Source of the DNA: Enterobacter cloacae
GTDB taxonomy: Bacteria; Pseudomonadota; Gammaproteobacteria; Enterobacterales; Enterobacteriaceae
Direction of reading: 5' to 3'
Assembly: GCA_014169315.1 (NCBI GenBank)
Contig: AP022133.1
Span: 4,402,001-4,466,000 of the forward strand
Length of the DNA stretch: 64,000 nt
A program made the position numbers and the translations under genes. Positions 19,027-30,675 of this stretch are shown piece after piece. Position 1 is the first letter of the stretch. Every line of letters starts with the position of its first letter. The notes below the pieces were generated by a model. The model was given only the letters and a program-made list of their open reading frames with translations, made no database searches and was not told the origin of the DNA.

Positions 19027-19102
19027 TGGGGTGGCTAATGGGATTCGAACCCACGACAACTGGAATCACAATCCAGGGCTCTACCAACTGAGCTATAGCC
19101 AC
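19027..19102 (-). tRNA. hisR: tRNA-His (anticodon GTG)
   Basis: 76-nt cloverleaf with GTGGCTA acceptor start, anticodon loop TTGTGAT, T-arm GGTTCGAATCC and CCCA 3' end. The extra 5' base expected for histidine tRNA (G-1) is present as the first G. Confidence 0.97.
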
Positions 19103-19169
19103 CACTGTATTCTTTCACGCGGTACTGACTACTTCTCAGACCACCGCAGCTCTAGCGCCGGGACTAAAA

Positions 19170-19246
<77 letters not shown>

Positions 19247-19267
19247 TTAGCGCCGTTGCGGGGCTGG

Positions 19268-19296
19268 ATATTACGTACCTCCGTCCCCGCTGTCTA
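19268..19296 (-). promoter_or_regulatory. Promoter of the argX-hisR-leuT-proM tRNA operon
   Basis: -35 TAGACA (19291-19296) and -10 TAATAT (19268-19273) with a 17-bp spacer, followed by a GC-rich discriminator (CCAGCCCCGC) typical of stringently controlled stable-RNA promoters. Confidence 0.85.
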
Positions 19297-19348
19297 GTGC
19301 TTTTTTTAAAAAAATGCGCGTTTGGTTATGGTTTGCACATTTTGCCGC

Positions 19349-20734
19349 TTATTCCTCCACTTTCTGCGTGGTGGCGCGGCGACCCAGACCAAATAGCTTA
19401 TATCCCGCCGTGACGGCAGCCAGGAAGATCATCCCGACAAACAGCGACATGCGGGTATCTTCATTAAAGTACATCCCGATTAATACGCAAATCAGGAACG
19501 CCATCGTCAGGTAGTTCGCATACGGGAACAGAATGGAACGGAACGGATGGCTGGCAATCGCCTTTTTATGCGCATGACGGAAACGCAGCTGGCTAATCAG
19601 GATAACAAACCACGGAATCATCCCCGGCAGCACGCTGGCGCTATAGACATACACAAAGACGCGCTGCGGATTAGGAATGATGTAGTTCAGACATGAACCG
19701 ACCAGCAGAATCACAATCGATACCGCCACGCCCGCCACCGGAATACCAGAACGCGACACTTTGCCCATTGCTGCAGGCAGCTGGTTGTTTCTGGAAAGTG
19801 CGTAAAGCATGCGGCCACAGCTGTACATTCCGCTGTTACAGCCGGAAAGTGCCGCCGTCAGCACCACAAAGTTAATGATACCTGCCGCCGCCGTGATACC
19901 AATCTTCGCAAAGGTTAAGACAAACGGGCTGCCTGTCGTGCCGATTTCATTCCACGGGAAGATGGTCACAATAACGAAGATCGCACCCACGTAGAAAATC
20001 AGGATACGCCACAGCACTTTACCTACTGCGCTACGCAGTGTGACCTGCGGGTTTTTCGCTTCACCAGCGGTAATACCGATAAGTTCCACACCCTGATACG
20101 AGGCCACAACGATACACAGCGCCGTCAGGAAGCCTTTCCAGCCCCCCGCGAAGAAGCCTCCGTGTTCGGTCAGGTTACCGAAACCAATGGCGTGTCCACC
20201 GTTACCAAAGCCGAAGAAGATAACGCCCAGGCCAACCACAATCATCACGATAATGGTGGTGACCTTGATCATCGCAAACCAGAACTCAATCTCACCGTAC
20301 AGGCGCACCGCGGCAAGGTTTGCCAGCGCCACCAGCCCCACGGCTATCAGCGCCGGTATCCACTGAACCATGTCAGGGAACCAGAACTGCACGTAGACCC
20401 CTATCGCGGTGATTTCCGAGATACCCACTGCCATCCACATAAACCAGTACGACCAGGCCGTGAGATAGCCAAAGAACGGGCTCATATAACGGTGCGCGTA
20501 AACGGCGAAAGAACCAGTCACCGGTTCCAGGAACAACATTTCGCCCATTGAACGCATGATGAAGAAAACAAACAGCCCGGCGATGATATACGCCAGTAAT
20601 ACAGAAGGGCCTGCCCATTTGAGCGTACTTGCGGAGCCCATAAACAGGCCCACGCCGATAGTGCCGCCCAGCGCTATCAATTCAATATGTCGAGCTTCCA
20701 GCCCACGCTGAAGCTCTGGTTTTTTCTCTGCCAT
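19349..20734 (-). CDS. yifK: YifK, APC-family amino-acid permease
   Basis: 461-aa inner-membrane transporter of the amino acid-polyamine-organocation family with about 12 membrane segments. The N-terminus [24 protein letters not shown] is the family signature; [10 protein letters not shown] near residue 215 is another. Homologues transport amino acids by proton symport; the Salmonella YifK is reported as a threonine/serine permease. The start at 20734 ([11 protein letters not shown]) matches the family; the open frame upstream of it to 21115 is not coding. Follows wecG, separated by about 196 bp with no other gene visible. Confidence 0.95.
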   Translation of the reverse strand: MAEKKPELQRGLEARHIELIALGGTIGVGLFMGSASTLKWAGPSVLLAYIIAGLFVFFIMRSMGEMLFLEPVTGSFAVYAHRYMSPFFGYLTAWSYWFMWMAVGISEITAIGVYVQFWFPDMVQWIPALIAVGLVALANLAAVRLYGEIEFWFAMIKVTTIIVMIVVGLGVIFFGFGNGGHAIGFGNLTEHGGFFAGGWKGFLTALCIVVASYQGVELIGITAGEAKNPQVTLRSAVGKVLWRILIFYVGAIFVIVTIFPWNEIGTTGSPFVLTFAKIGITAAAGIINFVVLTAALSGCNSGMYSCGRMLYALSRNNQLPAAMGKVSRSGIPVAGVAVSIVILLVGSCLNYIIPNPQRVFVYVYSASVLPGMIPWFVILISQLRFRHAHKKAIASHPFRSILFPYANYLTMAFLICVLIGMYFNEDTRMSLFVGMIFLAAVTAGYKLFGLGRRATTQKVEE

Positions 20735-20930
20735 AAATCCTCGGTTGTGTTTGCTGTTTCCCGGCTTTTTGCCGGTTATTGTTTTTTGGGGTACTGAAAT
20801 ACGGAGCGAATAGTTTCTTAAAATCGGGCAAATGGCAAACGATGCATAAAAAAAATGAATGCATTGCACAGAATCGCAGCAGTTTTGCAGGAGAGTTGCA
20901 GCGCGAACAGCATATCGCGCTACATTTTGA

Positions 20931-21671
20931 TTACATTTTCCCGGTGTAGTGCCAGGTGAGATAACGCAGCAGACGGATCTGCCGTTTGATACGCGTCGGT
21001 TGCGATAACAGACGGTACAGCCATTCCAGCCCCAGGTTTTGCCATACCTTTGGCGCGCGTTTAACGTGACCGGTAAAGACGTCGTAGGTGCCACCAACGC
21101 CCATATAGAGGGCATTCGGGCAGACCTGACGGCAATCGCGCATCAGGATTTCCTGACGCGGGGAGCCCATCGCTACGGTGACAATCTTCGCCCCGCTGTC
21201 ACGTATGCGTTCAAACAGAGCCTGTCGATCTTCCGCTTTGAAGTAGCCATCCTGACTGCCCACAATGTTAACATTCCACTGACTACGCAGCTTCTGTTCG
21301 GTTTGTGCCAACACATCCGGCTTACCACCAATCAGGAACACGGGTGTGCTCTCTGCGCCTGCGCGCGCCATCAACGCTTCCCAGAGATCGGCTCCCGCCA
21401 CACGTGAAACATTAGCATCGGGATACTTTTTGCGGATAGAACGCACCACGCTAATACCGTCAGCGTATTTAAACTCGGAGGCTTCTATCAGGCTTTTCAC
21501 TTCAGCATTATCTTCTACCGCCAGCATCTTTTCCGCGTTGATGGCCACCAGAGTACCGGATTTCATCTGGTCATCAGCGAACAGAAAATCCAGCGCGTGT
21601 TGCATATCACGCCAGCCAATAAGCTGCAGACCGCGCAACGCATAACGCGGCGCGGAAGTTGTATCAGTCAT
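20931..21671 (-). CDS. wecG: UDP-ManNAcA transferase WecG (ECA lipid II synthesis)
   Basis: 246-aa GT26-family (WecG/TagA/CpsF) glycosyltransferase that adds N-acetylmannosaminuronic acid to Und-PP-GlcNAc, giving ECA lipid II. Characteristic blocks are [20 protein letters not shown] near residue 60, [11 protein letters not shown] near 120, and [16 protein letters not shown] near 165. Last gene of the ECA cluster, 12 bp after wzyE. Confidence 0.97.
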   Translation of the reverse strand: MTDTTSAPRYALRGLQLIGWRDMQHALDFLFADDQMKSGTLVAINAEKMLAVEDNAEVKSLIEASEFKYADGISVVRSIRKKYPDANVSRVAGADLWEALMARAGAESTPVFLIGGKPDVLAQTEQKLRSQWNVNIVGSQDGYFKAEDRQALFERIRDSGAKIVTVAMGSPRQEILMRDCRQVCPNALYMGVGGTYDVFTGHVKRAPKVWQNLGLEWLYRLLSQPTRIKRQIRLLRYLTWHYTGKM

Positions 21672-21683
21672 GACAATCCCTAC

Positions 21684-23036
21684 TCAGACTTGCGACAGTG
21701 GCGTGCTGCCCCGGGGCTCGCGTTTATGCACAAGCCCTGCACTGTCGAACAACCAGTACAACAGTTTGGCCAGCAGCAGGCAGACGCCGAAAACGACCAT
21801 AAAGAACACGACACGCGAGACAAATGAATCCAGCCCTTCACGCGCAAGGACGATCATATTGAAAATGGCACCAAAACAGAAACTGTGCAAAATCGCCGCC
21901 TTATAGCGGTTCGTCTCTTCGTTACCGCGCTGATAAAGCCAGTCAAACCACTTAATAATTAACCCTACAGCCACCGCACCAGGCAGGATAAACCACGCGC
22001 CACCCATCACCACCAGCGAGCCAATCAGCGTGGGCGAGATAGCCAGGCCGGAATGGTTATTCAGGACTTCCCAGGTAAAGTAGTTCGCTGTGTTCAGGAC
22101 GATACCCGGGCGGTCGGGCCATAGCCATGTCGGGATAAAGACATAGAAATCACGCACAATCGGCGCTAAGCCCTGAAAATCAATTTTGTCGTAGTTTTGC
22201 AACAGCAGGGCCAGGTTTTCCCACGGCGAGAAGGTATCGCGCGTGAGGTACAGGAAGGTGTAAAACGCTTCATCACCGGCCACGTTGAGCCCGTAGCGCT
22301 TCAGCGCCAGCCAGAACATCCCCACAATACCAAACACCCCTGCCGCCACCAGCATCCACAGGGAGATCCACCCGCGAATAATGCCGATAAACAGGAAGAT
22401 CGCGAAAGCGATAATGATGTTAGCGCGCGTCCCGCCCACTATCATGTAGGTCAGGAAGCCGAAGGCAACGGTACTGACCAGGAAAAATAGCCACGCTTTG
22501 CTGTCCTGACGCAGGAAAAAGACCACCAGCATCGCCGGAATGAAGAAATAGAAGAAACGCTTGAGCGCAACGCCGGAGACTTCAGCAGAAAAAATCTGGC
22601 TGTAGGACTGCAGCTTAAACAGCAGGAAGCCGTTATGCATGAAGAAGATACCGACACTTACCAGAGCGATGGTCATCAGCATCACCCATGTCAGGTGCGT
22701 TTCCACCCGGTTCATGGTGAACAGAGCCCGGCGTGGCGCAGTCTGTTGTACTGAACGCAGACGCGTTTTATACGTGACGTAGTACACGGCATAGAAACAG
22801 GCTGCCGACAGAAGCGCCTGAAGCAGAATCTCTGGCGGTGCAACGCTCACATCAAAGCGGAAGACCAGAATACTGGTCAGCGGAAAACCGAAAAAGAAGG
22901 TCAGAAGAAACAGTAACGAGAAGAAGACGTTAAAGTTAAAGCGCACACGGCGGAATTCAAACCAGGTGAGCGTGGCGATAAATAATGTGCTCAGTAGCCA
23001 AACCACCAACAAGCCGCTGAATTGCAACTGGCTCAT
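21684..23036 (-). CDS. wzyE: ECA polysaccharide polymerase WzyE
   Basis: 450-aa integral inner-membrane protein with about 11-12 hydrophobic segments that polymerises ECA trisaccharide repeats on the periplasmic side. Conserved stretches include [20 protein letters not shown] near residue 30 and [20 protein letters not shown] near 255. The start at 23036 (MSQLQFSG) overlaps the end of wecF by 4 bp; the longer frame to 23075 would run further into wecF. Confidence 0.97.
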   Translation of the reverse strand: MSQLQFSGLLVVWLLSTLFIATLTWFEFRRVRFNFNVFFSLLFLLTFFFGFPLTSILVFRFDVSVAPPEILLQALLSAACFYAVYYVTYKTRLRSVQQTAPRRALFTMNRVETHLTWVMLMTIALVSVGIFFMHNGFLLFKLQSYSQIFSAEVSGVALKRFFYFFIPAMLVVFFLRQDSKAWLFFLVSTVAFGFLTYMIVGGTRANIIIAFAIFLFIGIIRGWISLWMLVAAGVFGIVGMFWLALKRYGLNVAGDEAFYTFLYLTRDTFSPWENLALLLQNYDKIDFQGLAPIVRDFYVFIPTWLWPDRPGIVLNTANYFTWEVLNNHSGLAISPTLIGSLVVMGGAWFILPGAVAVGLIIKWFDWLYQRGNEETNRYKAAILHSFCFGAIFNMIVLAREGLDSFVSRVVFFMVVFGVCLLLAKLLYWLFDSAGLVHKREPRGSTPLSQV

Positions 23037-24112
23037 GCTTTGTCTCCTGAAGCGATACGCAGCGCACGGTGCCACGGGGTGAGGTAATTTGGACTAAAGA
23101 ACTCGATGGTGCTTTTGTCCACCAGCGCCAGCTGCCGCTGTGCTTCCCGTACCACATTCTCATTAAGCGCATCTGTTGTGAACAACACCGGAAGATGCTG
23201 CTCAGCCATATCCTGCCAGAACGGGTTTTTACGGTTAAGCACGCAAGGTACCCCAGCCTGAATCAGCAGGCACAGCGTACCAATCCCCTGCTGGCGGGCA
23301 AAGATGAAATAGCCCAGGTCACACTTGCGCAACAGCGCGAGGTAGTCATCAAATTCCAGCTTATCACGGAGAATATGTAAATTCGCCGCACTAAACAGCG
23401 TAAGCCCCTGCTGGCGAACCTCATCAATATACGCATCGTTATTTGCCGGATATCCCATCGGCACAACCACATTGACCGTATCGCCAAACTGCTGATGCAC
23501 CGCCCGAAGCGCCTCAATATGCTCATTGCTGCGATCCCCGGAATTCCCCACCAGCACCGTTAGCTTGCCCTCACGCGGCGTATCGTTCGCCATATTATTC
23601 AGCGCCGGGTTCATACGGGTTGGAAAATAGAGTAGCTCACCGCGTACGCCAGGGTGCTGTTTCTCAAAGTAGCTAAGATCGCCACGGGTAGCAAAAACGC
23701 AACCCACGCGTCCCTGTGCCATACGGCGCAGTGGATAGAAAAGGCGGAATTTCCAGCCACGGGAGACTTCATAAAGATCGGCTCCCCAGATATGCCAGCT
23801 GCACTGAGCAGGTTTGATCCCACCGCTCAACAGCGCCAGCCACAGGCCGGTATTAAACTGGCCGTGAAAGAAGAAGCGTTGCTCCCGATCCGCTTTAGCT
23901 TTGGCGACAACCGCCTTCGCCAGCGCGGCCTTATCCGGCCAGAAGGTGATGTTCAGCGCCGGGCACGCCGTACTCAAACCATTATCCTGACCTGCAACCA
24001 TAAACTCGCGAGCCTCAGGCGTGCCCGATGCCAGCTCATCATTGAAGAACCGCAAAACGGTCTGGTTATGGTGTGGGATATCCGATCCCAGGATGTGAAT
24101 CAGTGCAGTCAT
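23033..24112 (-). CDS. wecF: TDP-Fuc4NAc:lipid II Fuc4NAc transferase WecF
   Basis: 359-aa GT56-family glycosyltransferase that transfers 4-acetamido-4,6-dideoxygalactose to ECA lipid II, completing the trisaccharide lipid III. Recognisable segments are [16 protein letters not shown] at the start, [14 protein letters not shown] near residue 122 and [17 protein letters not shown] near 190. Start and stop each overlap a neighbour by 4 bp (wzxE, wzyE). Confidence 0.97.
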   Translation of the reverse strand: MTALIHILGSDIPHHNQTVLRFFNDELASGTPEAREFMVAGQDNGLSTACPALNITFWPDKAALAKAVVAKAKADREQRFFFHGQFNTGLWLALLSGGIKPAQCSWHIWGADLYEVSRGWKFRLFYPLRRMAQGRVGCVFATRGDLSYFEKQHPGVRGELLYFPTRMNPALNNMANDTPREGKLTVLVGNSGDRSNEHIEALRAVHQQFGDTVNVVVPMGYPANNDAYIDEVRQQGLTLFSAANLHILRDKLEFDDYLALLRKCDLGYFIFARQQGIGTLCLLIQAGVPCVLNRKNPFWQDMAEQHLPVLFTTDALNENVVREAQRQLALVDKSTIEFFSPNYLTPWHRALRIASGDKA

Positions 24113-25359
24113 GCGCGTTTACGCCAAAGTAAAAATACACCGCAACAGGCGGCGAAATAAACGATATAGGTTGCCATATAGGCCTGAGCCGCCCCCAGCG
24201 CACCGTGCGCGGGGATCAGCCAGTGTGAGAACGCGGTCAGTAACGTAAACTGGCTAATTTCTGCCAGGATATACAACCGCAGTGACGCTTTCGCAATGAC
24301 CAGATAGCCGAAAACGTAAGCGCCTACTTTCAATACATCCCCCACCAGCTGCCAGGCAAAGAGATCGCGCATCGCGGTAAACTTTGCGGAGAAAAGCAGC
24401 CAGATGGCGACATCGCGCAACAACCAGACGGTAAAACTGGCTGCCGCCACGGCGGGAAGCACAAAGCGCAGGGAACGGAGAATCTCGCGAGTTATATCCG
24501 ACCTGGAATTCAGGCGCGATAAGGTTGGCAGCAAATAAACGGTAAAGGAAGCCGTAATAAACTGGAGGTAGGCATCGGAAATGCTGCTGACACCCTGCCA
24601 GATCCCCACTTCGTCCCAGCTGTAATGCGCCGCCAGCAGGTTTCGCATCATCACGTAGGCCACCGGAAGCGTGACGGAGGTAATCAGCGCCATCAGGGTA
24701 AATTTCCCTAATTGCCCTGCCAGAGCCTTATCCCACTGCGGTTTGAGATAGCGCAGTGGGATAAGGCCTCTGCGCATCAGCATAATTGATGCCGGAACGA
24801 CCACCAGCGCAGGCACCAGCGCCAGCCCCAGCAGTGCACCCTCATAGCCACCCAGGCGATAGCAGAAGTAGTAGGCAATAACGCCAATGATACTGCCCAG
24901 GATCAGCGCAAGCGCATTCCCGGCCGCATCACGAAAACCTTTCATCAGCGCCAGCAACAGGTTAGCCCAGGCAATCCCCATCTGAACCAGCGCGACAAGA
25001 CGTACCAGCCCCTGATAGTGCGTATGTCCAAACAGCCCCTGACTAACCGGCGCTGCCGCCAGCAAAAACACGGCGGCCAGCAGCGTTGAGAAACCCAACA
25101 CCATCGCCGATGACGTGCCAACTACCCTGTGCAGTTGTGCTGCATCATCATGGTACTGGGCAACATATTTGGTTACGCCGTTGAAGATCCCCGCACCTGC
25201 CAGTACCCCAAGTACGGTAACCAGCTGGCGAAAATTACCCGCCAGGCCAACGCCTGAGGGGCCAAATGAGACGGCCAACAGCTTGACGACCAGTAACCCA
25301 GCGCCAATTTTTACAAGTGTGGACGCAGCGGTCCACACCGAAGCTTTTGCCAGAGACAT
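24109..25359 (-). CDS. wzxE: Lipid III (ECA) flippase WzxE
   Basis: 416-aa MOP-superfamily flippase with about 12 membrane helices that moves Und-PP-linked ECA trisaccharide across the inner membrane. Family features are [20 protein letters not shown] at the N-terminus and [14 protein letters not shown] near residue 33. One base separates it from the wecE stop, and it overlaps wecF by 4 bp. Confidence 0.97.
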   Translation of the reverse strand: MSLAKASVWTAASTLVKIGAGLLVVKLLAVSFGPSGVGLAGNFRQLVTVLGVLAGAGIFNGVTKYVAQYHDDAAQLHRVVGTSSAMVLGFSTLLAAVFLLAAAPVSQGLFGHTHYQGLVRLVALVQMGIAWANLLLALMKGFRDAAGNALALILGSIIGVIAYYFCYRLGGYEGALLGLALVPALVVVPASIMLMRRGLIPLRYLKPQWDKALAGQLGKFTLMALITSVTLPVAYVMMRNLLAAHYSWDEVGIWQGVSSISDAYLQFITASFTVYLLPTLSRLNSRSDITREILRSLRFVLPAVAAASFTVWLLRDVAIWLLFSAKFTAMRDLFAWQLVGDVLKVGAYVFGYLVIAKASLRLYILAEISQFTLLTAFSHWLIPAHGALGAAQAYMATYIVYFAACCGVFLLWRKRA

Positions 25360-25360
25360 A

Positions 25361-26491
25361 TCAGCCGAAATAACTCAGAAGGGTATTGATCACTGTACGC
25401 TGGTTAACAGGCGCAAGGTTGTAGAACAGTGGCAGGCGAAGCAAACGCTCACTTTCCTTAGTGGTGTAACGGTCTTCACCCACGAACACCCCAAACGCTT
25501 CCCCGGCCGGGCTGGAGTGCAGCGGGATATAATGGAACACCGCCATGATCTCGGCCTCTTTCAGCCAGGCAATCAGATTGCTGCGATCGTCGTTATCACG
25601 CAGCTTGATGTAGAACATATGGGCATTATGGACGCAATCTGCCGGAATGGTCGGCAGCTCAATCCGGCCAGCTTTTGCCAGCGGCTCCAGCGCATCGTAG
25701 TAGGTTTGCCACAGGGTCAGACGCTGCAGGTTGATTCGCTCTGCCGCCTCCAGTTGCGCCCAGAGATAGGCCGCCTGCAGATCGGCCATCAGATAGCTTG
25801 AGCCAATATCACGCCAGGTGTATTTATCTACCTGACCACGGAAGAACTGGCTGCGGTTAGTGCCTTTTTCGCGGATCACTTCCGCACGCTCTACCAGGGC
25901 ACGGTCGTTAATCAGCGTCGCGCCACCTTCACCACCCGCGGTGTAGTTCTTGGTTTCGTGGAAGCTAAAGCAGCCAATATGACCAATCGTACCCAGCGCG
26001 CGTCCTTTGTAGGTGGACATCACCCCCTGAGCGGCATCTTCCACCACGAACAGGTTGTGCTTTTTAGCGATCGCCATAATGGTGTCCATTTCGCAGGCGA
26101 CACCTGCGTAGTGAACCGGCACAATCGCACGCGTTTTTTCCGTGATCGCCGCTTCAATCAGCGTTTCATCAATATTCATGGTATCCGGGCGAATATCCAC
26201 AAAGACGATTTTCGCCCCACGCAGAACAAACGCGTTCGCCGTGGAGACGAAGGTGTAGCTCGGCATGATCACTTCATCGCCAGGCTGGATATCCAGCAAC
26301 AGCGCCGCCATTTCCAGCGAGGCGGTACAGGACGGGGTCAACAGCACTTTGGCGCTGCGAAAACGCTGTTCCATCCACTGCTGGCAGCGACGAGTGTACC
26401 CGCCGTCACCGCAGAGCTTGCCGCTGCCCATAGCAGATTGCATGTAATCGAGTTCGGTTCCCACGACGGGTGGTGCGTTAAATGGAATCAT
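25361..26491 (-). CDS. wecE: dTDP-4-amino-4,6-dideoxygalactose transaminase WecE
   Basis: 376-aa DegT/DnrJ/EryC1 PLP aminotransferase that converts dTDP-4-keto-6-deoxyglucose to dTDP-4-amino-4,6-dideoxygalactose. The PLP lysine is in FHETKNYTAGGEGG near residue 181, and VVEDAAQGVMSTYKG near 155 holds the cofactor Asp. The start at 26491 (MIPFNAPPVVG) matches the family. Its substrate is made by RmlA/RmlB-type enzymes, whose ECA-cluster copies (rffH, rffG) are missing here. Confidence 0.97.
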   Translation of the reverse strand: MIPFNAPPVVGTELDYMQSAMGSGKLCGDGGYTRRCQQWMEQRFRSAKVLLTPSCTASLEMAALLLDIQPGDEVIMPSYTFVSTANAFVLRGAKIVFVDIRPDTMNIDETLIEAAITEKTRAIVPVHYAGVACEMDTIMAIAKKHNLFVVEDAAQGVMSTYKGRALGTIGHIGCFSFHETKNYTAGGEGGATLINDRALVERAEVIREKGTNRSQFFRGQVDKYTWRDIGSSYLMADLQAAYLWAQLEAAERINLQRLTLWQTYYDALEPLAKAGRIELPTIPADCVHNAHMFYIKLRDNDDRSNLIAWLKEAEIMAVFHYIPLHSSPAGEAFGVFVGEDRYTTKESERLLRLPLFYNLAPVNQRTVINTLLSYFG

Positions 26492-26495
26492 CTTG

Positions 26496-27179
26496 TCACC
26501 TGTATAACCAGTACGCAGTGGCATCGATGTTGGCACCACTCGCAATATAACGTTTAAGCGCGGCGGTGTTGCCCAGTTGGGTCGCCACCCTCAGAGTTGA
26601 AAGCTGTTGCTGCTGCGTCCAGTAGAGCGCCGCCTGCATGAGTTTCTCGCCCATACCGCGCCCGGCTAATAAGCCGATACGCGCCTCGTGCTCATTGAGC
26701 TTACGAAGCGAGACAAAACCCTGAATATGTTCATCTGCGGCGCGGAAAACCAGACAGACGTGGTCGAACGTCCCTTTTACCGCGTTTTCTGCCCACTGGG
26801 CATAGAAACGTCCGCTATCTTCAGGCGCGTACCAGGGCGCACGAAAGCGGCTCTGAGCAAATGCCTGCGCTGCCATCTGACGCAGCACCGGTATATCCTG
26901 CTCCGTTGCCATTTCCGCGCCGGGCGAATCGTGGTGGGTCACCGTAATGGAAAGATCAACCTCACCTTCGACCAGGCAAAAACCATGCTCCTGAAGCACA
27001 TCCAGCAAATCGGCACGCCCTGCCGGGATTTTGGCCTGCACGCGTGGCCAGGCAGCAAAGTCGGTTTCTGTCAGGGCATGGGCATCGTCGCGCAGACGCA
27101 CGATTGCCGAAGGAAGACCAAAGAAGGTACTTTCCCACGGGAGGGATTCAAGCACCCCTTTCAGTTCACTCAACGCCAC
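26496..27179 (-). CDS. wecD: dTDP-fucosamine acetyltransferase WecD
   Basis: 227-aa GNAT acetyltransferase forming dTDP-Fuc4NAc from the WecE product and acetyl-CoA. The C-terminal GNAT core shows [20 protein letters not shown] (acetyl-CoA loop) and [19 protein letters not shown]. The start is a GTG at 27179 that overlaps the wecC end by 10 bp. In E. coli rffG and rffH separate wecC and wecD; here they are directly joined. The N-terminal third is the most divergent part, as usual in this family. Confidence 0.94.
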   Translation of the reverse strand: MALSELKGVLESLPWESTFFGLPSAIVRLRDDAHALTETDFAAWPRVQAKIPAGRADLLDVLQEHGFCLVEGEVDLSITVTHHDSPGAEMATEQDIPVLRQMAAQAFAQSRFRAPWYAPEDSGRFYAQWAENAVKGTFDHVCLVFRAADEHIQGFVSLRKLNEHEARIGLLAGRGMGEKLMQAALYWTQQQQLSTLRVATQLGNTAALKRYIASGANIDATAYWLYR

Positions 27180-28432
27180 ACGCCTTTGGTATCAACAACA
27201 TATTGTTGATGTACAGCATCACCAGGGATTGCTTTAAACGCTTTATGATCCACCAGCAGTACCAGCACATCCGCTGTAGCCAGCGCATCATTCAGCGCAG
27301 TAAGCGTGCAATGCCCCATCAGTTTTGTTGGCAGTTCGTGGATGTTAGGCTCTACAACCAGCGTTTCACCGCTGTGCCAGTCAGCAATCATTCCGGCAAT
27401 TTCCATCGCCGGGCTTTCGCGCAGATCGTCAATGTTCGGTTTGAATGCCAGGCCAAAGCAGGCAACTTTCAGCTCGCTGGCGCGCTTACCGCTGTCCGCC
27501 AGACAATCCGCGACCGTGGCTTTCACCTGGTTAAGAACCCAGTGTGGTTTGCTGTCGTTCACTTCACGCGCGGTACGGATCAGACGCGCCTGATCCGGGT
27601 TTTGCGCCACGATAAACCACGGGTCAACGGCGATACAGTGACCACCCACACCCGGGCCTGGCTGGAGAATGTTGACGCGCGGATGGCGATTCGCAAGGCT
27701 AATCAGTTCCCAGACGTTAATCCCCTGATCGGCGCAAATCAGCGACAGTTCGTTCGCAAAAGCGATATTAACGTCACGGAAGCTGTTTTCCGTCAGCTTG
27801 CACATTTCGGCAGTGCGGGAGTTGGTCACCACACATTCACCTTCGAGGAAAATCTTGTACAGCGCGCTGGCACGCGCGGAGCAGACGGGAGTCATACCAC
27901 CAATCACGCGATCGTTTTTAATCAGTTCAACCATCACCTGGCCCGGCAACACGCGCTCCGGGCAGTAAGCGATATTGATATCCGCCTGCTCACCTGCCTG
28001 CTGCGGGAAACTTAAATCAGGGCGGGCTTCTGCAAGCCACTGCGCCATCTGTTCCGTTGCCCCAACCGGGGAGGTCGACTCCAGGATCACCAGCGCCCCT
28101 TTCTTCAGAACGGGCGCAATGGATTTCGCCGCCGCCTCGACGTAGCGCATATCGGGTTCATGATCGCCTTTAAACGGCGTTGGAACAGCAATCAGATACG
28201 CATCGGCTGTCACTGGCGTCGTGCTGGCGCTCAGGAATCCCCCCTCAACGGCCGCTTTCACCACACGGTCGAGATCGGGCTCCACAATATGAATTTCGCC
28301 ACGATTGATGGTTTCCACCGCACGCGCGTTGATATCCACACCCACAACCTGCTGTTGACGAGAGGCAAAGGCTGCCGCAGTCGGCAACCCAATGTAGCCA
28401 AGACCAATGACAGAGATGGTAGTAAAACTCAT
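27170..28432 (-). CDS. wecC: UDP-N-acetyl-D-mannosamine dehydrogenase WecC
   Basis: 420-aa NAD-dependent dehydrogenase oxidising UDP-ManNAc to UDP-ManNAcA. N-terminal Rossmann motif [14 protein letters not shown] near residue 10; catalytic Cys in [15 protein letters not shown] near 265; C-terminal UDP-binding domain with [18 protein letters not shown] near 335. It overlaps wecB by 4 bp at its start and wecD by 10 bp at its end. Confidence 0.98.
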   Translation of the reverse strand: MSFTTISVIGLGYIGLPTAAAFASRQQQVVGVDINARAVETINRGEIHIVEPDLDRVVKAAVEGGFLSASTTPVTADAYLIAVPTPFKGDHEPDMRYVEAAAKSIAPVLKKGALVILESTSPVGATEQMAQWLAEARPDLSFPQQAGEQADINIAYCPERVLPGQVMVELIKNDRVIGGMTPVCSARASALYKIFLEGECVVTNSRTAEMCKLTENSFRDVNIAFANELSLICADQGINVWELISLANRHPRVNILQPGPGVGGHCIAVDPWFIVAQNPDQARLIRTAREVNDSKPHWVLNQVKATVADCLADSGKRASELKVACFGLAFKPNIDDLRESPAMEIAGMIADWHSGETLVVEPNIHELPTKLMGHCTLTALNDALATADVLVLLVDHKAFKAIPGDAVHQQYVVDTKGVWR

Positions 28433-29559
28433 AGCGATACCCGATTGTGTTTAAGTGCGTGCAAAATGCGGCCACAAGCCTGCCCATCACCATACGGGTT
28501 ATGGGCCCGGCTCATCGCCTGATACTCTTCATCGTCGTGCAGCAGTCGCGTGACCTCTTCGACGATACGCTGCGTGTCCGTTCCCACCAGACGTACCGTG
28601 CCCGCTTTTACTGCTTCCGGGCGTTCGGTGGTTTCACGCATGACCAGCACCGGCTTGCCGAGGGAAGGAGCCTCTTCCTGAATCCCGCCGGAATCGGTAA
28701 GGATCAGCCAGGCATGGTTCATCAGCCAGACAAACGGCATATAGTCCTGCGGCTCAATCAGTAAGACGTTGTCGACATGACCCAGAATGCGATTTACCGG
28801 CTCGCTGACGTTAGGGTTGAGGTGCACCGGATAGACAATCTGCACGTCTTCGTTTTGCGCGGCAATTTCAGCCAGCGCGTGGCAGATTTGCTCAAAACCG
28901 CGACCAAAACTTTCGCGACGGTGGCCGGTGACCAGAATGGTCTTTTTACCGTTATTCAAAAACGGATAGCGTGCCGTGAGTTCAGACTGGAGTTCACGGT
29001 TTGCCAGCACGCGGTCACGTACCCAAATCAGCGCATCAATGACCGTATTTCCGGTTACAAAGATTTTGTTGTCGACGATATTTTCTCGCAGCAGATTCTG
29101 GCGCGAGTTTTCCGTTGGTGCGAAATGGTACATCGCCAGATGTCCGGTGAGCGTTCGGTTAGCTTCTTCCGGCCACGGCGAATAAAGATTGCCGGTACGC
29201 AGACCTGCCTCAACATGGCCGACAGGAATACGTTGATAAAACGCGGCCAGGCTTGTCGCCACTGTCGTGGTGGTGTCACCATGAACCAGTACTACATCAG
29301 GCTTAAAGGATTCCAGAATGGGCTTGAGTTCTTGCAAAATACGGCAGGTGATCTCCGTCAGCCCTTGTCCCGGTTTCATAATATTGAGATCGTAATCCGG
29401 AACGATAGAAAAGAGCGTTAAGACCTGATCGAGCATCTCCCGATGCTGGGCAGTGACGCACACTCTCGCGTCAAAATCAGGATCCCTGGCCAGCGCATGC
29501 ACCAGAGGAGCCATCTTAATGGCCTCCGGCCTGGTGCCAAATACGGTAAGTACTTTCAC
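28429..29559 (-). CDS. wecB: UDP-N-acetylglucosamine 2-epimerase WecB
   Basis: 376-aa non-hydrolysing epimerase giving UDP-ManNAc. Conserved features are [15 protein letters not shown] at the N-terminus, VHGDTTTT near residue 95, VEAGLRTGN near 117, TGHRRESFG near 210 and [19 protein letters not shown] near 287. Complete and full length. Confidence 0.98.
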   Translation of the reverse strand: MKVLTVFGTRPEAIKMAPLVHALARDPDFDARVCVTAQHREMLDQVLTLFSIVPDYDLNIMKPGQGLTEITCRILQELKPILESFKPDVVLVHGDTTTTVATSLAAFYQRIPVGHVEAGLRTGNLYSPWPEEANRTLTGHLAMYHFAPTENSRQNLLRENIVDNKIFVTGNTVIDALIWVRDRVLANRELQSELTARYPFLNNGKKTILVTGHRRESFGRGFEQICHALAEIAAQNEDVQIVYPVHLNPNVSEPVNRILGHVDNVLLIEPQDYMPFVWLMNHAWLILTDSGGIQEEAPSLGKPVLVMRETTERPEAVKAGTVRLVGTDTQRIVEEVTRLLHDDEEYQAMSRAHNPYGDGQACGRILHALKHNRVSL

Positions 29560-29615
29560 ATCGATTCTCTTCGATTAGACGATGAAGGCAGTAACCTTCA
29601 TCGTAGACGCCGTTC

Positions 29616-30662
29616 TTATTTCGTGCGACGGCGAGTTAATGCCACGCCTGCTCCAGTCAGTGCGCCCACAATCCCCCACATAATCATCAGGAATGCGCGA
29701 CGCGGACTATCGCGTTTTACAGGTTCTTCAGGCGTTCTTAAATAACGATACGTCTGAAAACGTGGATCCTGTGCTGGCCCTACATTCAGGGTATTGAGCA
29801 TCGCAAGGTTTTGGTCATAGTCGAGGTCAAAATCTGGACCGACTGCCTGAAGATTTTCCAGACGCGCCTGCAGCATTGGACGACCAAGGAGGAACATTTC
29901 GGAATCTGGCAGTTCATCAGCCGGAACATTAGTTTCGCTGCGAGAAATATTGCGTTGTTCCGCTATTTTCAGAGCCTGCTCAATATTGTGGACGCGACGA
30001 GTAAAAATCGCTCTCGCCACTTCTTCCTGTCGCTTCACCTGAGCCTTCATCTGGATAGTGCGCGCAGACCAGGCACCTCTCAGCTCATCATTGAGATGGC
30101 TCGCCGCACGCTGGCTGGCAAACGCAACGTACTGACGCAGCAGGTTATTAGCATCTGGCGCGGTTTCCGCAACCAGCTTCACGCTATCGTTGATGTTGCG
30201 TGCTGCATCACCCGGCATAAACTGGATATTGTTGATCAGGTCATCCAGCAGAGCAGCATCGACTTTGCTGTTTCCGACCATGCGTTGCTTGTAATAATCC
30301 GTCTGAGACCAGAAATCACGACGCGTATCCCATGAAGCCAGCTGCATCAGAAACTCTTTATAAGTCTCATCCATCACTGACGCCTGATCGGGCGCGGCAA
30401 GATTGGCTTTAATATCCAGATTACGCAGGAATTGCTGCTGGGAATAGTACCCACCCAGCATGTTAACCGTTGGCCGGTCGGTGATCGCCGTGGTGCTCCA
30501 CTCTTGTTTTGCAAAGAAGGTATAGACCAGTGCTAACAGGGCGAATCCCAGCGCAATCCCCGCAATCCACAGCTTGCCTCCCCATAACACGCGAAACAAA
30601 CCACGAATATCCAGCTCATTTTCAGTTACCACTGATTTCGCTCCCGCCAACGGTTGAGTCAT
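29616..30662 (-). CDS. wzzE: ECA chain-length regulator WzzE
   Basis: 348-aa polysaccharide co-polymerase that sets ECA chain length and is needed for cyclic ECA. Membrane helices at about residues 31-50 (LWIAGIALGFALLALVYTFF) and near the C-terminus (AFLMIMWGIVGALTGAGVAL) flank a periplasmic helical domain; the Pro-rich FQTYRYLRTPEEPVKRDSPR precedes the second helix. Two adjacent ATGs exist; I take 30662 (MTQPLAG), though 30665 is equally possible. Confidence 0.96.
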   Translation of the reverse strand: MTQPLAGAKSVVTENELDIRGLFRVLWGGKLWIAGIALGFALLALVYTFFAKQEWSTTAITDRPTVNMLGGYYSQQQFLRNLDIKANLAAPDQASVMDETYKEFLMQLASWDTRRDFWSQTDYYKQRMVGNSKVDAALLDDLINNIQFMPGDAARNINDSVKLVAETAPDANNLLRQYVAFASQRAASHLNDELRGAWSARTIQMKAQVKRQEEVARAIFTRRVHNIEQALKIAEQRNISRSETNVPADELPDSEMFLLGRPMLQARLENLQAVGPDFDLDYDQNLAMLNTLNVGPAQDPRFQTYRYLRTPEEPVKRDSPRRAFLMIMWGIVGALTGAGVALTRRRTK

Positions 30663-30675
30663 CATAATCCCGGCT

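Noticed and set aside
20735..21115. N-terminal extension of yifK by 127 codons
   Set aside because: It runs antisense-like through the intergenic gap into wecG; the family start [11 protein letters not shown] lies at 20734.
27044..28015. 323-codon open frame on the plus strand opposite wecC and wecD
   Set aside because: It is antisense to two clear ECA genes, has a His/Gln/Arg-rich composition typical of a shadow frame, and resembles no family.
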